DNA from: SVTX01 sp045588675
Lineage (GTDB): Bacteria; Bacillota; Clostridia; Oscillospirales; CAG-272
Length of the DNA: 48,672 nucleotides
Reading direction: 5' to 3'
NCBI GenBank assembly: GCA_045588675.1
Contig: JAZNER010000029.1
Coordinates: 1-48,672, forward strand
Shown: positions 33,562 through 42,203 of the stretch, piece after piece
How positions within the stretch are numbered: the first letter of the stretch is position 1
Layout of the letters: every line of letters begins with the position of its first letter
The notes under the pieces: model-generated
The model's database searches: none
The model's input: only the letters and a program-made list of their open reading frames with translations
What the model was told of the DNA's origin: nothing
Made by a program: the position numbers and the translations under genes

Positions 33562-34320
33562 TTATATTCTTACGGAAATTCCGTTGTTTGCAAGCTCTCG
33601 CTTGAGCTCGGGGATTTTTACCTCTCCGAAGTGGAAAATTGAAGCGGCAAGTCCTGCGTCAACTCCCTTTAAGGTCTGGAATAATGTTGTAAAGTGCTCT
33701 ATTTTTCCCGCGCCTCCAGAGGCTATTACAGGAACTGATACTGCCTTGCAGACCGCATCAAGCATTTCTATATCAAAGCCACCCTTAACACCGTCTGTAT
33801 CGATTGAATTGAGCACGACCTCGCCCGCGCCATTCCCAACACATCGGCGAATCCACTCGACTGCCTCCATTCCCGTGTTTTCTCTGCCTCCCTTGGCAAA
33901 AACACGGAAAACTCCGTCAACTCGCTTGACATCAGCAGAAATTACAACACATTGGTCACCGTATCTCTTTGCCGCCTCGTTTATAAGGTCGGGATTTTTG
34001 ATTGCTCCTGAATTTACGCTCACCTTGTCAGCACCGCATTTAAGCACTCTGTCGAAGTCGTCAAGCGTGTTTATTCCGCCTCCCACTGTAAGCGGGATGA
34101 AAATCGTCGCGGCTACCTCTTTTAAAATATCGGCAAACAAGCTCCTTCCCTCCGCTGACGCAGTAATATCATAAAAAACAAGCTCGTCGGCACCGTTGTC
34201 ACTATAATATTTTGCAAGTGTCGTCGGTGAGGAAACATCTCCGAGCCCCTCAAAATTAACTCCCTTTACAACACGACCGTCCTTGACATCAAGGCACGGA
34301 ATTATTCTTTTAGTTATCAT
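33562..34320 (-). CDS. hisF: Imidazole glycerol phosphate synthase, cyclase subunit
   Basis: A 252-residue TIM barrel. IIPCLDVKDGRVVKGVNF carries catalytic Asp (residue 11 region), TVGGGIN, KVSVNSGAI, ISADVKR with the second catalytic Asp, and VIASGGAG phosphate binding. Works with HisH to form IGP and AICAR. Its ATG overlaps the hisA stop by four bases. Confidence 0.97.
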   Translation of the reverse strand: MITKRIIPCLDVKDGRVVKGVNFEGLGDVSSPTTLAKYYSDNGADELVFYDITASAEGRSLFADILKEVAATIFIPLTVGGGINTLDDFDRVLKCGADKVSVNSGAIKNPDLINEAAKRYGDQCVVISADVKRVDGVFRVFAKGGRENTGMEAVEWIRRCVGNGAGEVVLNSIDTDGVKGGFDIEMLDAVCKAVSVPVIASGGAGKIEHFTTLFQTLKGVDAGLAASIFHFGEVKIPELKRELANNGISVRI

Positions 34321-35030
34321 TTTGCTACCTCGATTGCCTCTGCCAAATCAATAGCGCCCGTATAATACGCCTTGCCTATAATTGCACCGTAAAGCTCAAG
34401 AGCGCGCAGCTTTTTTATATCTTCAAGCGAGGAAACTCCGCCCGACGCCACAATCTGCATATCAAATTTCTCCGACAGCTCTTGGTACAGGGCGTGATTT
34501 GTGCCCTGCATAGCGCCGTCCTTTGAAATATCGGTGCAAATAATCGTATTCACTCCGATTTTTCTCATTTTCTCGCAAAAATCATATATATCGGTGTCGC
34601 TTGTCTGGGTCCAGCCCTTAATTGCTATTTTTTTGTCCTTGATGTCAGCTCCTACCGCAATTTTCTCGCCAAACCTTCCAACCGCTTCAAGTAAAAAGCA
34701 TTCATCCGTAAGTGCCGCAGTACCTAAAATAACTCGGTCAACACCAACCGAAAAATATTTTTCTACTGTTTCCATATTACGAATACCGCCTCCGATTTCA
34801 CTTTTGAGGCTTGTATTCTTGGCAATCTGCTCTACGACCGAGATGTTGGGCGTTGTACCAAGCTTTGCGCCCTCAAGGTCAACAAGATGTACCCACTCTG
34901 CTCCCTTGCCTTCAAAATCCTTTGCAACAGACAAGGGGTCGTCGCTATAAACAGTCATTTTTTCATAATCGCCCTTATATAACCTTACCGCCTGTCTGCC
35001 GTAAAGGTCGATTGCAGGAAAAATTAACAT
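34317..35030 (-). CDS. hisA: Phosphoribosyl-formimino-AICAR ribotide isomerase
   Basis: A 237-residue TIM barrel homologous to HisF. IFPAIDLYGRQAVRLYKGD contains catalytic Asp8, followed by WVHLVDLEGA, SEIGGGIR, VILGTAAL, CTDISKDGAMQGTN with the second Asp, and IVASGGVSS. It isomerises ProFAR to PRFAR. The gap to hisH (44 bp) contains a TTCGCCA/TGGCGAA hairpin before the ribosome site. Confidence 0.97.
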   Translation of the reverse strand: MLIFPAIDLYGRQAVRLYKGDYEKMTVYSDDPLSVAKDFEGKGAEWVHLVDLEGAKLGTTPNISVVEQIAKNTSLKSEIGGGIRNMETVEKYFSVGVDRVILGTAALTDECFLLEAVGRFGEKIAVGADIKDKKIAIKGWTQTSDTDIYDFCEKMRKIGVNTIICTDISKDGAMQGTNHALYQELSEKFDMQIVASGGVSSLEDIKKLRALELYGAIIGKAYYTGAIDLAEAIEVAK

Positions 35031-35045
35031 ATATATCCTTTCGTA

Positions 35046-35062
35046 TTCGCCAGCTTGGCGAA
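35046..35062 (-). other. Hairpin in the hisH/hisA gap
   Basis: A 7-bp perfect stem TTCGCCA/TGGCGAA (35046-35052 with 35056-35062), upstream of the hisA ribosome site in the operon transcript. It belongs to the GCC/GGC palindromes noted elsewhere in the window. Confidence 0.5.
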
Positions 35063-35073
35063 AAAATCAAATT

Positions 35074-35685
35074 TTAAAGCTCGCAAAAAGCCTTCATAAT
35101 GGCAAGACCGACCCGACCGCTCTTTTCGGGGTGGAACTGACAGCCGCAAACATTGCCATGTGCAACTGCCGCCGTCAACGGCGCGCCGTATTCGGTATCG
35201 GCAATTACAAAATCAGAGCAATTCGCACCGTAATACGAGTGAACAAAATAAACGAAATCTCCCTCGTTTATATATTTGAAAATCGGGTGCTTTTCGCCCT
35301 TGAATTTCAAGTAATTCCAGCCTATATGCGGAACTTTCAGTTCGCTTGGAATTACATCTGATATAGGACGGATGTCGCCCCCAATAAGCCCCAAGCCCTG
35401 ATGAGTGCCATACTCAAAGCTCCTCTCAAGCAGCAGCTGCATTCCAAGACAAATGCCCATAAGATGCTTGCCGTGATTGGCTTCTTCAACAATTACCTTA
35501 TCAAGTCCGCTTTCGCGCAGCTTCTGTGCCGCATCGCCAAATGCGCCAACGCCCGGCAAAATTATTTTATCTGCTTCTCTCAAAACCGCTCCGTCTGATG
35601 TAACACGGGCATCAATACCTATTGCCGAAAGCGAGCTTTTAAGCGAAAAAAGATTTCCTACACCATAATCAACTATGGCAACCAT
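35074..35685 (-). CDS. hisH: Imidazole glycerol phosphate synthase, glutaminase subunit
   Basis: A 203-residue class I glutamine amidotransferase. The ATG at 35685 shares a base with the hisB stop (TGATG), with AAAGGGG upstream; an in-frame TTG one codon earlier is less likely. DYGVGNLFSL, LPGVGAFGDA, nucleophile loop GICLGMQLL and QFHPEKSG with the catalytic His/Glu are all present. Supplies ammonia to HisF. Confidence 0.96.
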   Translation of the reverse strand: MVAIVDYGVGNLFSLKSSLSAIGIDARVTSDGAVLREADKIILPGVGAFGDAAQKLRESGLDKVIVEEANHGKHLMGICLGMQLLLERSFEYGTHQGLGLIGGDIRPISDVIPSELKVPHIGWNYLKFKGEKHPIFKYINEGDFVYFVHSYYGANCSDFVIADTEYGAPLTAAVAHGNVCGCQFHPEKSGRVGLAIMKAFCEL

Positions 35686-36272
35686 CAAAGTACCCCTTTC
35701 GTTGAGGGAATTTCCTCTGTGCGCTTTTCGTCAATCCTAACTGCCATTTTAAGAGTTCGGGCAACCGACTTGAATACGCCTTCAATTATGTGGTGACTGT
35801 TTTTGCCGTCAAGCTGGCGTATGTGCAAGGTGCAGTTTGCCTGTCTTACAAATCCAAGCCAGAATTCCTCTACAAGCTCGGTGTCAAAATCACCGACCCT
35901 TTGACTTGGTATCTCAAGCGAACAGGAAAGATATGCTCTGCCCGAAAAATCAACAGCGCTAAGCACAAGAGCCTCATCCATAGGGATTATTGACGAGCCA
36001 TATCGCTCAATGCCCTTCTTCTCGCCAAGTGCTTCAGCAAACGCCTTGCCAAGACAAATTCCTATATCCTCGGCTGTATGGTGGTAGTCAACCTCGCAGT
36101 CGCCTACACATGTCAAATTCAAATCAAATCTGCCGTGTGCCGCCAAAAGTGTTAGCATATGGTCAAGAAAGCCACAACCGCTATCAATTTTACTCTTTCC
36201 CTCTCCGTCAAGATTAAGCGACAATTTTATATCTGTTTCAGCTGTTTTGCGTGAAATTTCTGATGTTCTCAT
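35685..36272 (-). CDS. hisB: Imidazoleglycerol-phosphate dehydratase
   Basis: A 195-residue monofunctional dehydratase of normal length, without the phosphatase domain found in E. coli HisB. Metal motifs: CGFLDHMLTLLAAHG, VDYHHTAEDIG, and late NSHHIIEGVFK. Its ATG overlaps the hisC stop by four bases. Confidence 0.96.
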   Translation of the reverse strand: MRTSEISRKTAETDIKLSLNLDGEGKSKIDSGCGFLDHMLTLLAAHGRFDLNLTCVGDCEVDYHHTAEDIGICLGKAFAEALGEKKGIERYGSSIIPMDEALVLSAVDFSGRAYLSCSLEIPSQRVGDFDTELVEEFWLGFVRQANCTLHIRQLDGKNSHHIIEGVFKSVARTLKMAVRIDEKRTEEIPSTKGVL

Positions 36273-37333
36273 AGATTTTCCTCCAATATTTCAGCCAAGG
36301 CTTTAATTAATTTTTCCATTTGCTCCTTTGAGCCTATTGTAATTCTGTTATACTTGGAAATGCGGGGACTTGCAAAGTGTCTTACAAGCACTCCGCGACG
36401 GCGAAGCTCACTGTAAATAAGCTCTCCGTCAAGGCTTTCGTGCTTGGCAAAAACAAAATTTGCATAGGATTTTGTAAAGCTAAATCCAAGCCGCGCAAGC
36501 TCTTTCTCTGTATATTCTCGGTTTTTAATTATCTCTGCGCAATTTGCCCTTGTGTATTCCTCGTCACAAAGAGTGCCAATTCCCGCTGCCATAGTCATTG
36601 AATTGATATTGTAGGGATTTGTGGAATACTTAATCATATTGAGGTCGGCAATAAGCTCCTCTGAGCCCACACCAAAGCCCAAGCGCGCTCCAGCCATTGA
36701 GCGAGATTTTGAAAAGGTTTGCGTTACAAGCAAGTTTTTATACTTATTAACAAGCGGAATAACACTCTCGCCGCCAAAATCAATATACGCCTCGTCAATT
36801 ACAACTACAGCTCCAGGGTTCGATGACACGATTTTTTCAATTTGCTCCCGTGACAGCAAAATTCCCGTAGGAGCATTGGGATTGGCAATAAAAATAGTTT
36901 TGTTTTTGCCTATATAGTCATTTATATTTATTGAAAAATCCTCATTCAAGGATATTTTTTCATAAGGCACACAGTTAAGCTCTGCAAAGACCGAATAAAA
37001 GCCATATGTTATATCGGGGAAAATTGCAGGGTGCTCCTTGTCGCAGAATGCCATAAATGCAAAATTCAAAATTTCATCAGAGCCGTTTGTGCACAGAACC
37101 TGATCGTAATCAACAGAATTCAAATCGGCAATCATTTGCGTTAATTTTCTGCACTCGGGGTCACTGTAAAGCTGTAAGCTCTCCGCCGCCTCTGCCGCCA
37201 TCTGCACCGCTTTTTTTGACAGTGGGAACGGCGACTCGTTTGTATTTAGCTTGACATATTTCATATCCTTCGGCTGCTCACCGGGGGTATAAGGTGTCAG
37301 GCTTTTGTATTTATTACTTAAAAATTCGCTCAT
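36269..37333 (-). CDS. hisC: Histidinol-phosphate aminotransferase
   Basis: A 354-residue class I/II PLP aminotransferase. KLNTNESPFPLS (substrate arm), LCTNGSDEILN, FIANPNAPTGILLS, VVIDEAYIDFGG, PLP-Lys in TFSKSRSMAGARLGFG and late VLVRHFASPRI with the carboxylate-binding Arg. It makes L-histidinol phosphate. Lies 21 bp after hisD. Confidence 0.95.
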   Translation of the reverse strand: MSEFLSNKYKSLTPYTPGEQPKDMKYVKLNTNESPFPLSKKAVQMAAEAAESLQLYSDPECRKLTQMIADLNSVDYDQVLCTNGSDEILNFAFMAFCDKEHPAIFPDITYGFYSVFAELNCVPYEKISLNEDFSININDYIGKNKTIFIANPNAPTGILLSREQIEKIVSSNPGAVVVIDEAYIDFGGESVIPLVNKYKNLLVTQTFSKSRSMAGARLGFGVGSEELIADLNMIKYSTNPYNINSMTMAAGIGTLCDEEYTRANCAEIIKNREYTEKELARLGFSFTKSYANFVFAKHESLDGELIYSELRRRGVLVRHFASPRISKYNRITIGSKEQMEKLIKALAEILEENL

Positions 37334-37354
37334 TTTTTCACCAAACTAACTAAA

Positions 37355-38632
37355 TTATTCTTCTTTAAGCCTCACAACAGCACTTTTCGCGTGCGCTTGG
37401 AGGCCTTCCTTTTCGGCGAAGTATGCAACATCTCTTGCAACCTTACCCAAAGCATCCTTTGTGTAATATGTGTATTGAGTTTTCTTTACAAAATCATCAA
37501 CCGACAAAGGACTTGAAAATTTTGCAGTTCCGCTTGTTGGCAGAGTGTGATTTGGTCCTGCAAAATAATCGCCAAGAGCCTCGGGGCAATTCCTGCCCAT
37601 AAAAATTGAGCCTGCGTGACGGATTTTGTCAAGGTAATCAAATGGATTATCAAGACAAAGCTCCAGATGCTCGGGCGCAATTTCATTGGCAATTTCAATT
37701 GCACAGGAAATATCGTCTGCCACGATAATCTTTCCGTTTTTATCAATTGATTCGCGCGCTATTTCTGCCCTTGAGAGCTTTGGAATTTGAGCTTCAAGCT
37801 CTGCGCTTACACGCTTTGCAAGCTCATACGAATCTGTAACAAGCACCGCGCTTGCAAGCTTATCGTGCTCAGCTTGTGAAAGAAGGTCTGCCGCCATATG
37901 ACGCGGATTGCTCTTACCGTCAGCGACGATTAAAATTTCACTCGGCCCTGCAATCATATCAATAGACACAACTCCGAAAACCTGTTTTTTCGCCTCTGCA
38001 ACAAAGGCGTTTCCGGGGCCTACAATCTTGTCGACCTTTGGCACCGATTCAGTTCCATAAGCAAGCGCCGCAATCGCCTGCGCTCCGCCTACCTTGAATA
38101 TTTTATCAATTCCCGCAATTTTAGCCGCGGCCAAAATTACAGGATTCACCTTTCCCTCTTTGTTGGGCGGTGTCACCATAACGACCTCGCGACAGCCCGC
38201 AATCTTCGCGGGAATCGAATCCATAAGAACAGTTGAGGGGTAAGCGGCTGTGCCACCCGGAACATAAAGCCCTGCTCTGTCAACGGGTATTATTTTTTGC
38301 CCGATAACAATTCCGTCCTCATCATTTATAATAAAGCTGTTTCGCACTTGCTTCTCGTGGAATTTACGAATATTTGCCGCCGCTCTTTTAAGTATTTCTA
38401 TAAACTTAGGCTCTACTATCTCAAACGCTTCGTTAATCTCATCCTCGCTCACCGCAAGAGAATTAAGCTTTGCCTTATCAAACCTTTCACAGTATTCATA
38501 AAGCGCTTTATCGCCATTTGCCCTTACATTTTTAATAATTTCTGCGACAGTATCCTCAACATTTATCTCAGGCTCTGTGCGGGAAAATATCTCGCTATTT
38601 GAAACCTCACCGTATTTTAAAATTTTTATCAT
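37355..38632 (-). CDS. hisD: Histidinol dehydrogenase
   Basis: A 425-residue Zn2+/NAD+ enzyme oxidising histidinol to histidine in two steps. VDRAGLYVPGGTAAYPST, KVGGAQAIAALAYGT, KIVGPGNAFVAEAKK, the Zn-site segment LLSQAEHDKLASAVLVTD, IAPEHLELC and AGPNHTLPTSGTAKF are all present. Full length. Confidence 0.97.
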   Translation of the reverse strand: MIKILKYGEVSNSEIFSRTEPEINVEDTVAEIIKNVRANGDKALYEYCERFDKAKLNSLAVSEDEINEAFEIVEPKFIEILKRAAANIRKFHEKQVRNSFIINDEDGIVIGQKIIPVDRAGLYVPGGTAAYPSTVLMDSIPAKIAGCREVVMVTPPNKEGKVNPVILAAAKIAGIDKIFKVGGAQAIAALAYGTESVPKVDKIVGPGNAFVAEAKKQVFGVVSIDMIAGPSEILIVADGKSNPRHMAADLLSQAEHDKLASAVLVTDSYELAKRVSAELEAQIPKLSRAEIARESIDKNGKIIVADDISCAIEIANEIAPEHLELCLDNPFDYLDKIRHAGSIFMGRNCPEALGDYFAGPNHTLPTSGTAKFSSPLSVDDFVKKTQYTYYTKDALGKVARDVAYFAEKEGLQAHAKSAVVRLKEE

Positions 38633-38667
38633 CTGATTTACCTCTTCTTCCGCTCACGGCACTAAAA

Positions 38668-39300
38668 TCAACGGTTTTTCACCTCTGCTTCAAGGCCCTT
38701 TACAACATTCTCTATCAATTCTGACTTGAACTGACTGCTTGATTTATTGGCAATAAGTCTTGCACTGACATTCGCTACCTCTTCAATCACCTCAAGATTG
38801 TTTTCCTGTAGCGTTCTGCCCGTTTCAACTATATCAAGAATTACATCAGAAAGCCCCAAAATCGGCGCTAACTCAATCGAGCCGTTCAAATGGATTATAT
38901 CAATCTCACGACCTATTGACGAATAATAATCCTTTGCTATATTGGCAAATTTTGTAGCAACCTTAAGCGCTCTTTTCTGATTATCTCTGAACGATTTCGG
39001 TGCGGCAACTGCCACGCGGCACACTCCCGTTTTCAAGTCAAGCAGCTCGTAAACATCAGGCTTATATTCAAGAAGAATATCCTTACCCGCGACACCTATA
39101 TCAGCCGCTCCGCGCTCAACATAAATTGCAACATCAGAGGGCTTTACCCAGAAAAATCTAATCTTTTTTTCTGCGTTTTCGAATGTAAGCTTTCTGTTAT
39201 TTTCTTTTATAGACGGGCAATCGAAGCCTGCCTTCTCAAACATATCGTAAACGCGCTCACCAAGCCTTCCCTTTGGCAAGGCAACATTAAGCATTTCCAT
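38668..39300 (-). CDS. hisG: ATP phosphoribosyltransferase, short form
   Basis: A 210-residue HisG of the short type, lacking the C-terminal ACT-like regulatory domain and therefore dependent on HisZ. It has LNVALPKGRLGERVYDMF, ADIGVAGKDIL, and the PRPP loop DVILDIVETGRTLQEN. First committed step of histidine synthesis. The start overlaps hisZ by 14 bp, with GGAGGT inside the end of hisZ. Confidence 0.97.
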   Translation of the reverse strand: MEMLNVALPKGRLGERVYDMFEKAGFDCPSIKENNRKLTFENAEKKIRFFWVKPSDVAIYVERGAADIGVAGKDILLEYKPDVYELLDLKTGVCRVAVAAPKSFRDNQKRALKVATKFANIAKDYYSSIGREIDIIHLNGSIELAPILGLSDVILDIVETGRTLQENNLEVIEEVANVSARLIANKSSSQFKSELIENVVKGLEAEVKNR

Positions 39301-40393
39301 TATCTACCTCCGCGCCACTCTGCCCGAATTTTATCATCCTTTTATACTTCAATCTCTCGGGCATTCGCTTTTGCACCATAACGCGCTCGCCCTCAACCGT
39401 CAACCTGTCAACAAGCTTACAAAGAGAAGCAAAATCACTATCGTCATCATAAAGCACGAGGGCGTCTATATCGTATTCCACGCTTTCGTCACAAAGCTCG
39501 TCAATCAAATCAAGATAAACGGCAAATCCGACAGCGCCTGCATTCTTACCCATATTTTTGAGCAGATTGTCATATTGACCGCCCGAAAGTATGCTTGACG
39601 GAATACCCTTGACAAAGCCCTTGAATATAATTCCGCTATAATATCTTGTGTCGTCAATAACCGAGAAATCAATTTTGATTTTTTTGTTCGCGGAGAGCTG
39701 ACTTACTACCTCTGCAAGCTCTTGTGCCAAAGGATAGCACTTGCTATCCTGTAGTATTTCAAGCAATTCATCGCAGCCACCTTTGATTTTAAGCAGACTT
39801 TTAAGCTTATCTGCAATTTCTATATTTTTTCCCTCTTCAAGACAAGCGCTGTCGATACCGTGCAAATTTTTCTCGCCTATACACTCAAGAACCCGAGCTC
39901 TGCCCGTGACCGAAAGTCCCATTTCATCAATGAGAGAGGAAATAATACCTATGTGAGATATATTCAGTACGAAATCCTTTGAAATCGCTTCAAGGCTTTG
40001 CTCGGCAAGCTTTAAAACCTCAAAAACAGAATATTTATCAATCAAACCGATACATTCAAGCCCCGATTGCATGATTTCCTTGAAGGAAAGACTTCCCTTC
40101 GGAACTCTGTAAACATTTTCATTATAATAAACCTTTCGAACACCGCCGTCGCTTATGCGGCTGTTCTTAACAATCGACAAGGTTACATCAGGCTTTAACG
40201 CCATCAGCTTACCGTCGGTATCGGTAAAGGTTATTATATGGTCGGACACAAGAAAGCTCTTGTTTCTTACATAGAGGTCGTACTCCTCAAATTTGCTCAT
40301 TTTATATTGAGAATATCCGTAGCCTTCGTAAAGATTTCTCAAATTGTACATAGCCCGCTCTGTTCGGCTGATGTTATTCTGACTTATATTCAT
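39287..40393 (-). CDS. hisZ: ATP phosphoribosyltransferase regulatory subunit
   Basis: A 368-residue histidyl-tRNA-synthetase paralogue started at ATG 40393 (AAAGG upstream). It has the class II synthetase-like core (LRNLYEGYGYSQYKMSKFEEYDLY, LKPDVTLSI, YYNENVYR, SGLECIG) and DDTRYYSGIIFKGF plus SGGQYDNLL, but no anticodon-binding domain. HisZ binds histidine and activates/inhibits the short HisG. Second gene of the operon. Confidence 0.95.
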   Translation of the reverse strand: MNISQNNISRTERAMYNLRNLYEGYGYSQYKMSKFEEYDLYVRNKSFLVSDHIITFTDTDGKLMALKPDVTLSIVKNSRISDGGVRKVYYNENVYRVPKGSLSFKEIMQSGLECIGLIDKYSVFEVLKLAEQSLEAISKDFVLNISHIGIISSLIDEMGLSVTGRARVLECIGEKNLHGIDSACLEEGKNIEIADKLKSLLKIKGGCDELLEILQDSKCYPLAQELAEVVSQLSANKKIKIDFSVIDDTRYYSGIIFKGFVKGIPSSILSGGQYDNLLKNMGKNAGAVGFAVYLDLIDELCDESVEYDIDALVLYDDDSDFASLCKLVDRLTVEGERVMVQKRMPERLKYKRMIKFGQSGAEVDNGNA

Positions 40394-40418
40394 TTTCTCG
40401 CCTTTCAATGTTTGGTGC

Positions 40419-40703
40419 TTATTTTTCTTCGATTTTTTCAATAACAGACAAATATCCTCCGCTGCCATACAAAAGACATTTATTTACACGGCTGATGGTA
40501 GCGGTGCTCGCACCCGTTGCCGCCTCAATGTCCTGATACCTATCTCCGTTTTTAAGCATTTTGGCAACGCAAAGTCTTTGCGACAAATCCTTAATTTCCT
40601 TCATAGTGCATATGTCTTCAAGAAAATTTGCACATTCCTCCTCATTTGAAATGCTGACTATTGCGCGAAAAAGCTTATGCTCGTCGTCTGTAAATTTTCT
40701 CAT
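40419..40703 (-). CDS. YerC/TrpR-family regulator, probable histidine repressor
   Basis: A 94-residue protein from ATG 40703 with GGAGG upstream. It has the YerC/YecD pattern: MRKFTDDEHKLFRAIVSIS, EECANFLEDICTMKEIKDLSQRL and the HTH RYQDIEAATGASTATISRV, ending YGSGGY. YerC proteins are TrpR-like DNA binders; I recall comparative-genomic proposals that they control histidine genes. Here it is the first gene of the his operon and a dyad overlies the promoter, which fits autoregulated repression (inference). Confidence 0.9.
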   Translation of the reverse strand: MRKFTDDEHKLFRAIVSISNEEECANFLEDICTMKEIKDLSQRLCVAKMLKNGDRYQDIEAATGASTATISRVNKCLLYGSGGYLSVIEKIEEK

Positions 40704-40763
40704 TTCTATCCTCCATATGCTATTTATTAAAAGTATTTTGTCAAATTTTATCCTTAAATCATC

Positions 40764-40793
40764 TCGCTTAATCATTTTACCACATTAAAGCGA
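40764..40793. promoter_or_regulatory. Candidate YerC operator over the his promoter
   Basis: Inverted repeat TCGCTTAAT (40764-40772) and ATTAAAGCGA (40784-40793), identical apart from one inserted A, with an 11-bp centre that contains the -10 box of the his promoter. Binding here would block RNA polymerase. Confidence 0.55.
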
Positions 40794-40802
40794 TAAAGTC
40801 AA
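40774..40802 (-). promoter_or_regulatory. Sigma-A promoter of the his operon
   Basis: Minus strand TTGACT (40802-40797) and TAAAAT (40779-40774) with a 17-nt spacer, about 70 bp before the yerC start. Confidence 0.75.
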
Positions 40803-40925
40803 TAGCTTTTCTAAAAAAACTTTAAAAAACAATATGCCCTATTTTGCAAAAGACATCAATTTATTTAAAAAGCAAAATAAATTATAAAAAACAGAGCAAA
40901 AAAGACGAATTTTGCTAAAAATATA

Positions 40926-40954
40926 TTGACAATAGGATATTTTTGTGTTATACT
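40926..40954 (+). promoter_or_regulatory. Sigma-A promoter of the dapA-dapB-lysA operon
   Basis: TTGACA at 40926 and TATACT at 40949, spacer 17 nt, immediately before the riboswitch. Confidence 0.85.
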
Positions 40955-40964
40955 CAATTAAAGA

Positions 40965-41123
40965 TGATAGAGGCGCACCTGAAAAATAGTAGCTTTGCCG
41001 AAAAAACCGCGCGGGTTGGCATAGCAAAAGGGTTCGGTGCCGAAGAATGACCTTTGCGCAGAGGCTATTCTGGCAACTCGGATAATATCCGCTTTGCTGT
41101 CGCAGAAATGCGGAGTGCTATCT
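40965..41123 (+). ncRNA. Lysine riboswitch (L box) aptamer
   Basis: The ~159-nt leader shows the L-box layout. P1 is formed by GATAG (40966-40970) and CTATC (41118-41122). AGAGGCGCACC follows P1, an AGTAG element lies near 41008-41018 region, GCCGAAGAATGACC near 41039, the GGCAACTCGG-TATCCG arm near 41072-41092, and GCGGAGTGCTATC closes the junction. It senses lysine and stands before dapA-dapB-lysA. The 300-bp stretch between promoter and dapA otherwise holds only the expression platform. Confidence 0.93.
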
Positions 41124-41146
41124 ACTGCCACAAGCAGTAATAAGGT

Positions 41147-41171
41147 AGCCGTTATCACACGGCTGTTTTTT
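41147..41171 (+). terminator. Riboswitch-controlled intrinsic terminator
   Basis: A 6-bp stem AGCCGT/ACGGCT (41147-41152 with 41159-41164) followed by GTTTTTT, placed between the lysine aptamer and dapA. Formation should be favoured by bound lysine. Confidence 0.8.
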
Positions 41172-41262
41172 ATTTGCAGAGATGTGGGCAGAGATAGCAA
41201 ATCGCTTTCTCTGCCCCTTTAATTTTGCAAAAATATTCATAATAAAACGGAGGATTTTTAAA

Positions 41263-42147
41263 ATGAAAAAAACAGTGTTCACGGGCGCGGCTACCGCGAT
41301 TATCACACCCTTTAAAGATAATAAAATTGATTATGAGGCCTTTGGCAAGCTTATCGATTGGCAAATAAACGAGGGCATTGACGCTATCGTTGTTTGCGGA
41401 ACTACGGGAGAGGCAAGCACTCTTACAGACCAGGAGCACAAGGACGCCATTAAATTTGCAGTAGAAAAGGTAGCGGGCAGAGTTCCCGTAATTGCGGGCA
41501 CAGGCTCAAACGACACCGCCTACGCAATTGAAATGACCGAATATGCATGTTCTGTCGGAGCTGATGCAATTCTTTTGGTTACACCTTACTATAATAAAGC
41601 AACCCAAAAAGGTCTTATCAAGAGCTTTACAGCCGTAGCTGATGCTTCAACGAAGCCAATTATTTTGTACAATGTTCCTTCTCGCACAGGCTGCAATATT
41701 CTCCCTGCAACTGCCGCAAAGCTTGCAGAGCACGAAAATATCGTTGCTATCAAGGAAGCAAGCGGAAACATATCCCAAATTGCAGAGCTTGCGGCTCTCA
41801 CACGCGGTAAGCTTGATATTTATTCGGGAAATGACGACCAGATAGTTCCTATTCTTTCTCTTGGCGGCAAGGGAGTGATTTCTGTTCTTTCTAACCCGAT
41901 GCCCCGCGCTACAAGTAAGCTTTGCCATGAATTTTTTGACGGCAATATCGAAAAAAGCCTTCAGATGCAGCTTGACCTACTTCCCTTTGTCAATGCACTG
42001 TTCTGCGAGGTCAACCCAATTCCCGTAAAGGCGGCTATGGCGCATATGGGCTTTTGCGAAAACAGTCTGCGCATGCCACTTACCGAAATGGAAGAAGAGC
42101 ACGAACTCAAGCTGGTTGAAATTATGAAGGGACTTAAGCTTATATAA
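41263..42147 (+). CDS. dapA: 4-hydroxy-tetrahydrodipicolinate synthase
   Basis: A 294-residue class I aldolase from ATG 41263, after GGAGG. It condenses pyruvate with aspartate semialdehyde, the first step of the DAP/lysine branch. VCGTTGEASTL (44-54), LLVTPYYNKATQ (104-115), YNVPSRTG with Tyr136 and Arg141, and Schiff-base Lys164 in AIKEASGN. First gene behind the lysine riboswitch, making wall DAP and lysine. Confidence 0.97.
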   Translation: MKKTVFTGAATAIITPFKDNKIDYEAFGKLIDWQINEGIDAIVVCGTTGEASTLTDQEHKDAIKFAVEKVAGRVPVIAGTGSNDTAYAIEMTEYACSVGADAILLVTPYYNKATQKGLIKSFTAVADASTKPIILYNVPSRTGCNILPATAAKLAEHENIVAIKEASGNISQIAELAALTRGKLDIYSGNDDQIVPILSLGGKGVISVLSNPMPRATSKLCHEFFDGNIEKSLQMQLDLLPFVNALFCEVNPIPVKAAMAHMGFCENSLRMPLTEMEEEHELKLVEIMKGLKLI

Positions 42148-42203
42148 AATGATCAAACAAGCCCCGAAACACCACCCAAAAATAAAATCAGAGGTAACTT
42201 TTA

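Noticed and set aside
33557..34174. Plus-strand 205-codon frame opposite hisF
   Set aside because: Antisense to a clear hisF gene, Ser/Pro-rich as expected for a shadow frame, without start signals.
40704..40802. T-box leader for the his operon
   Set aside because: The leader is only about 70 nt and has no T-box or specifier-loop features; a repressor operator fits better.
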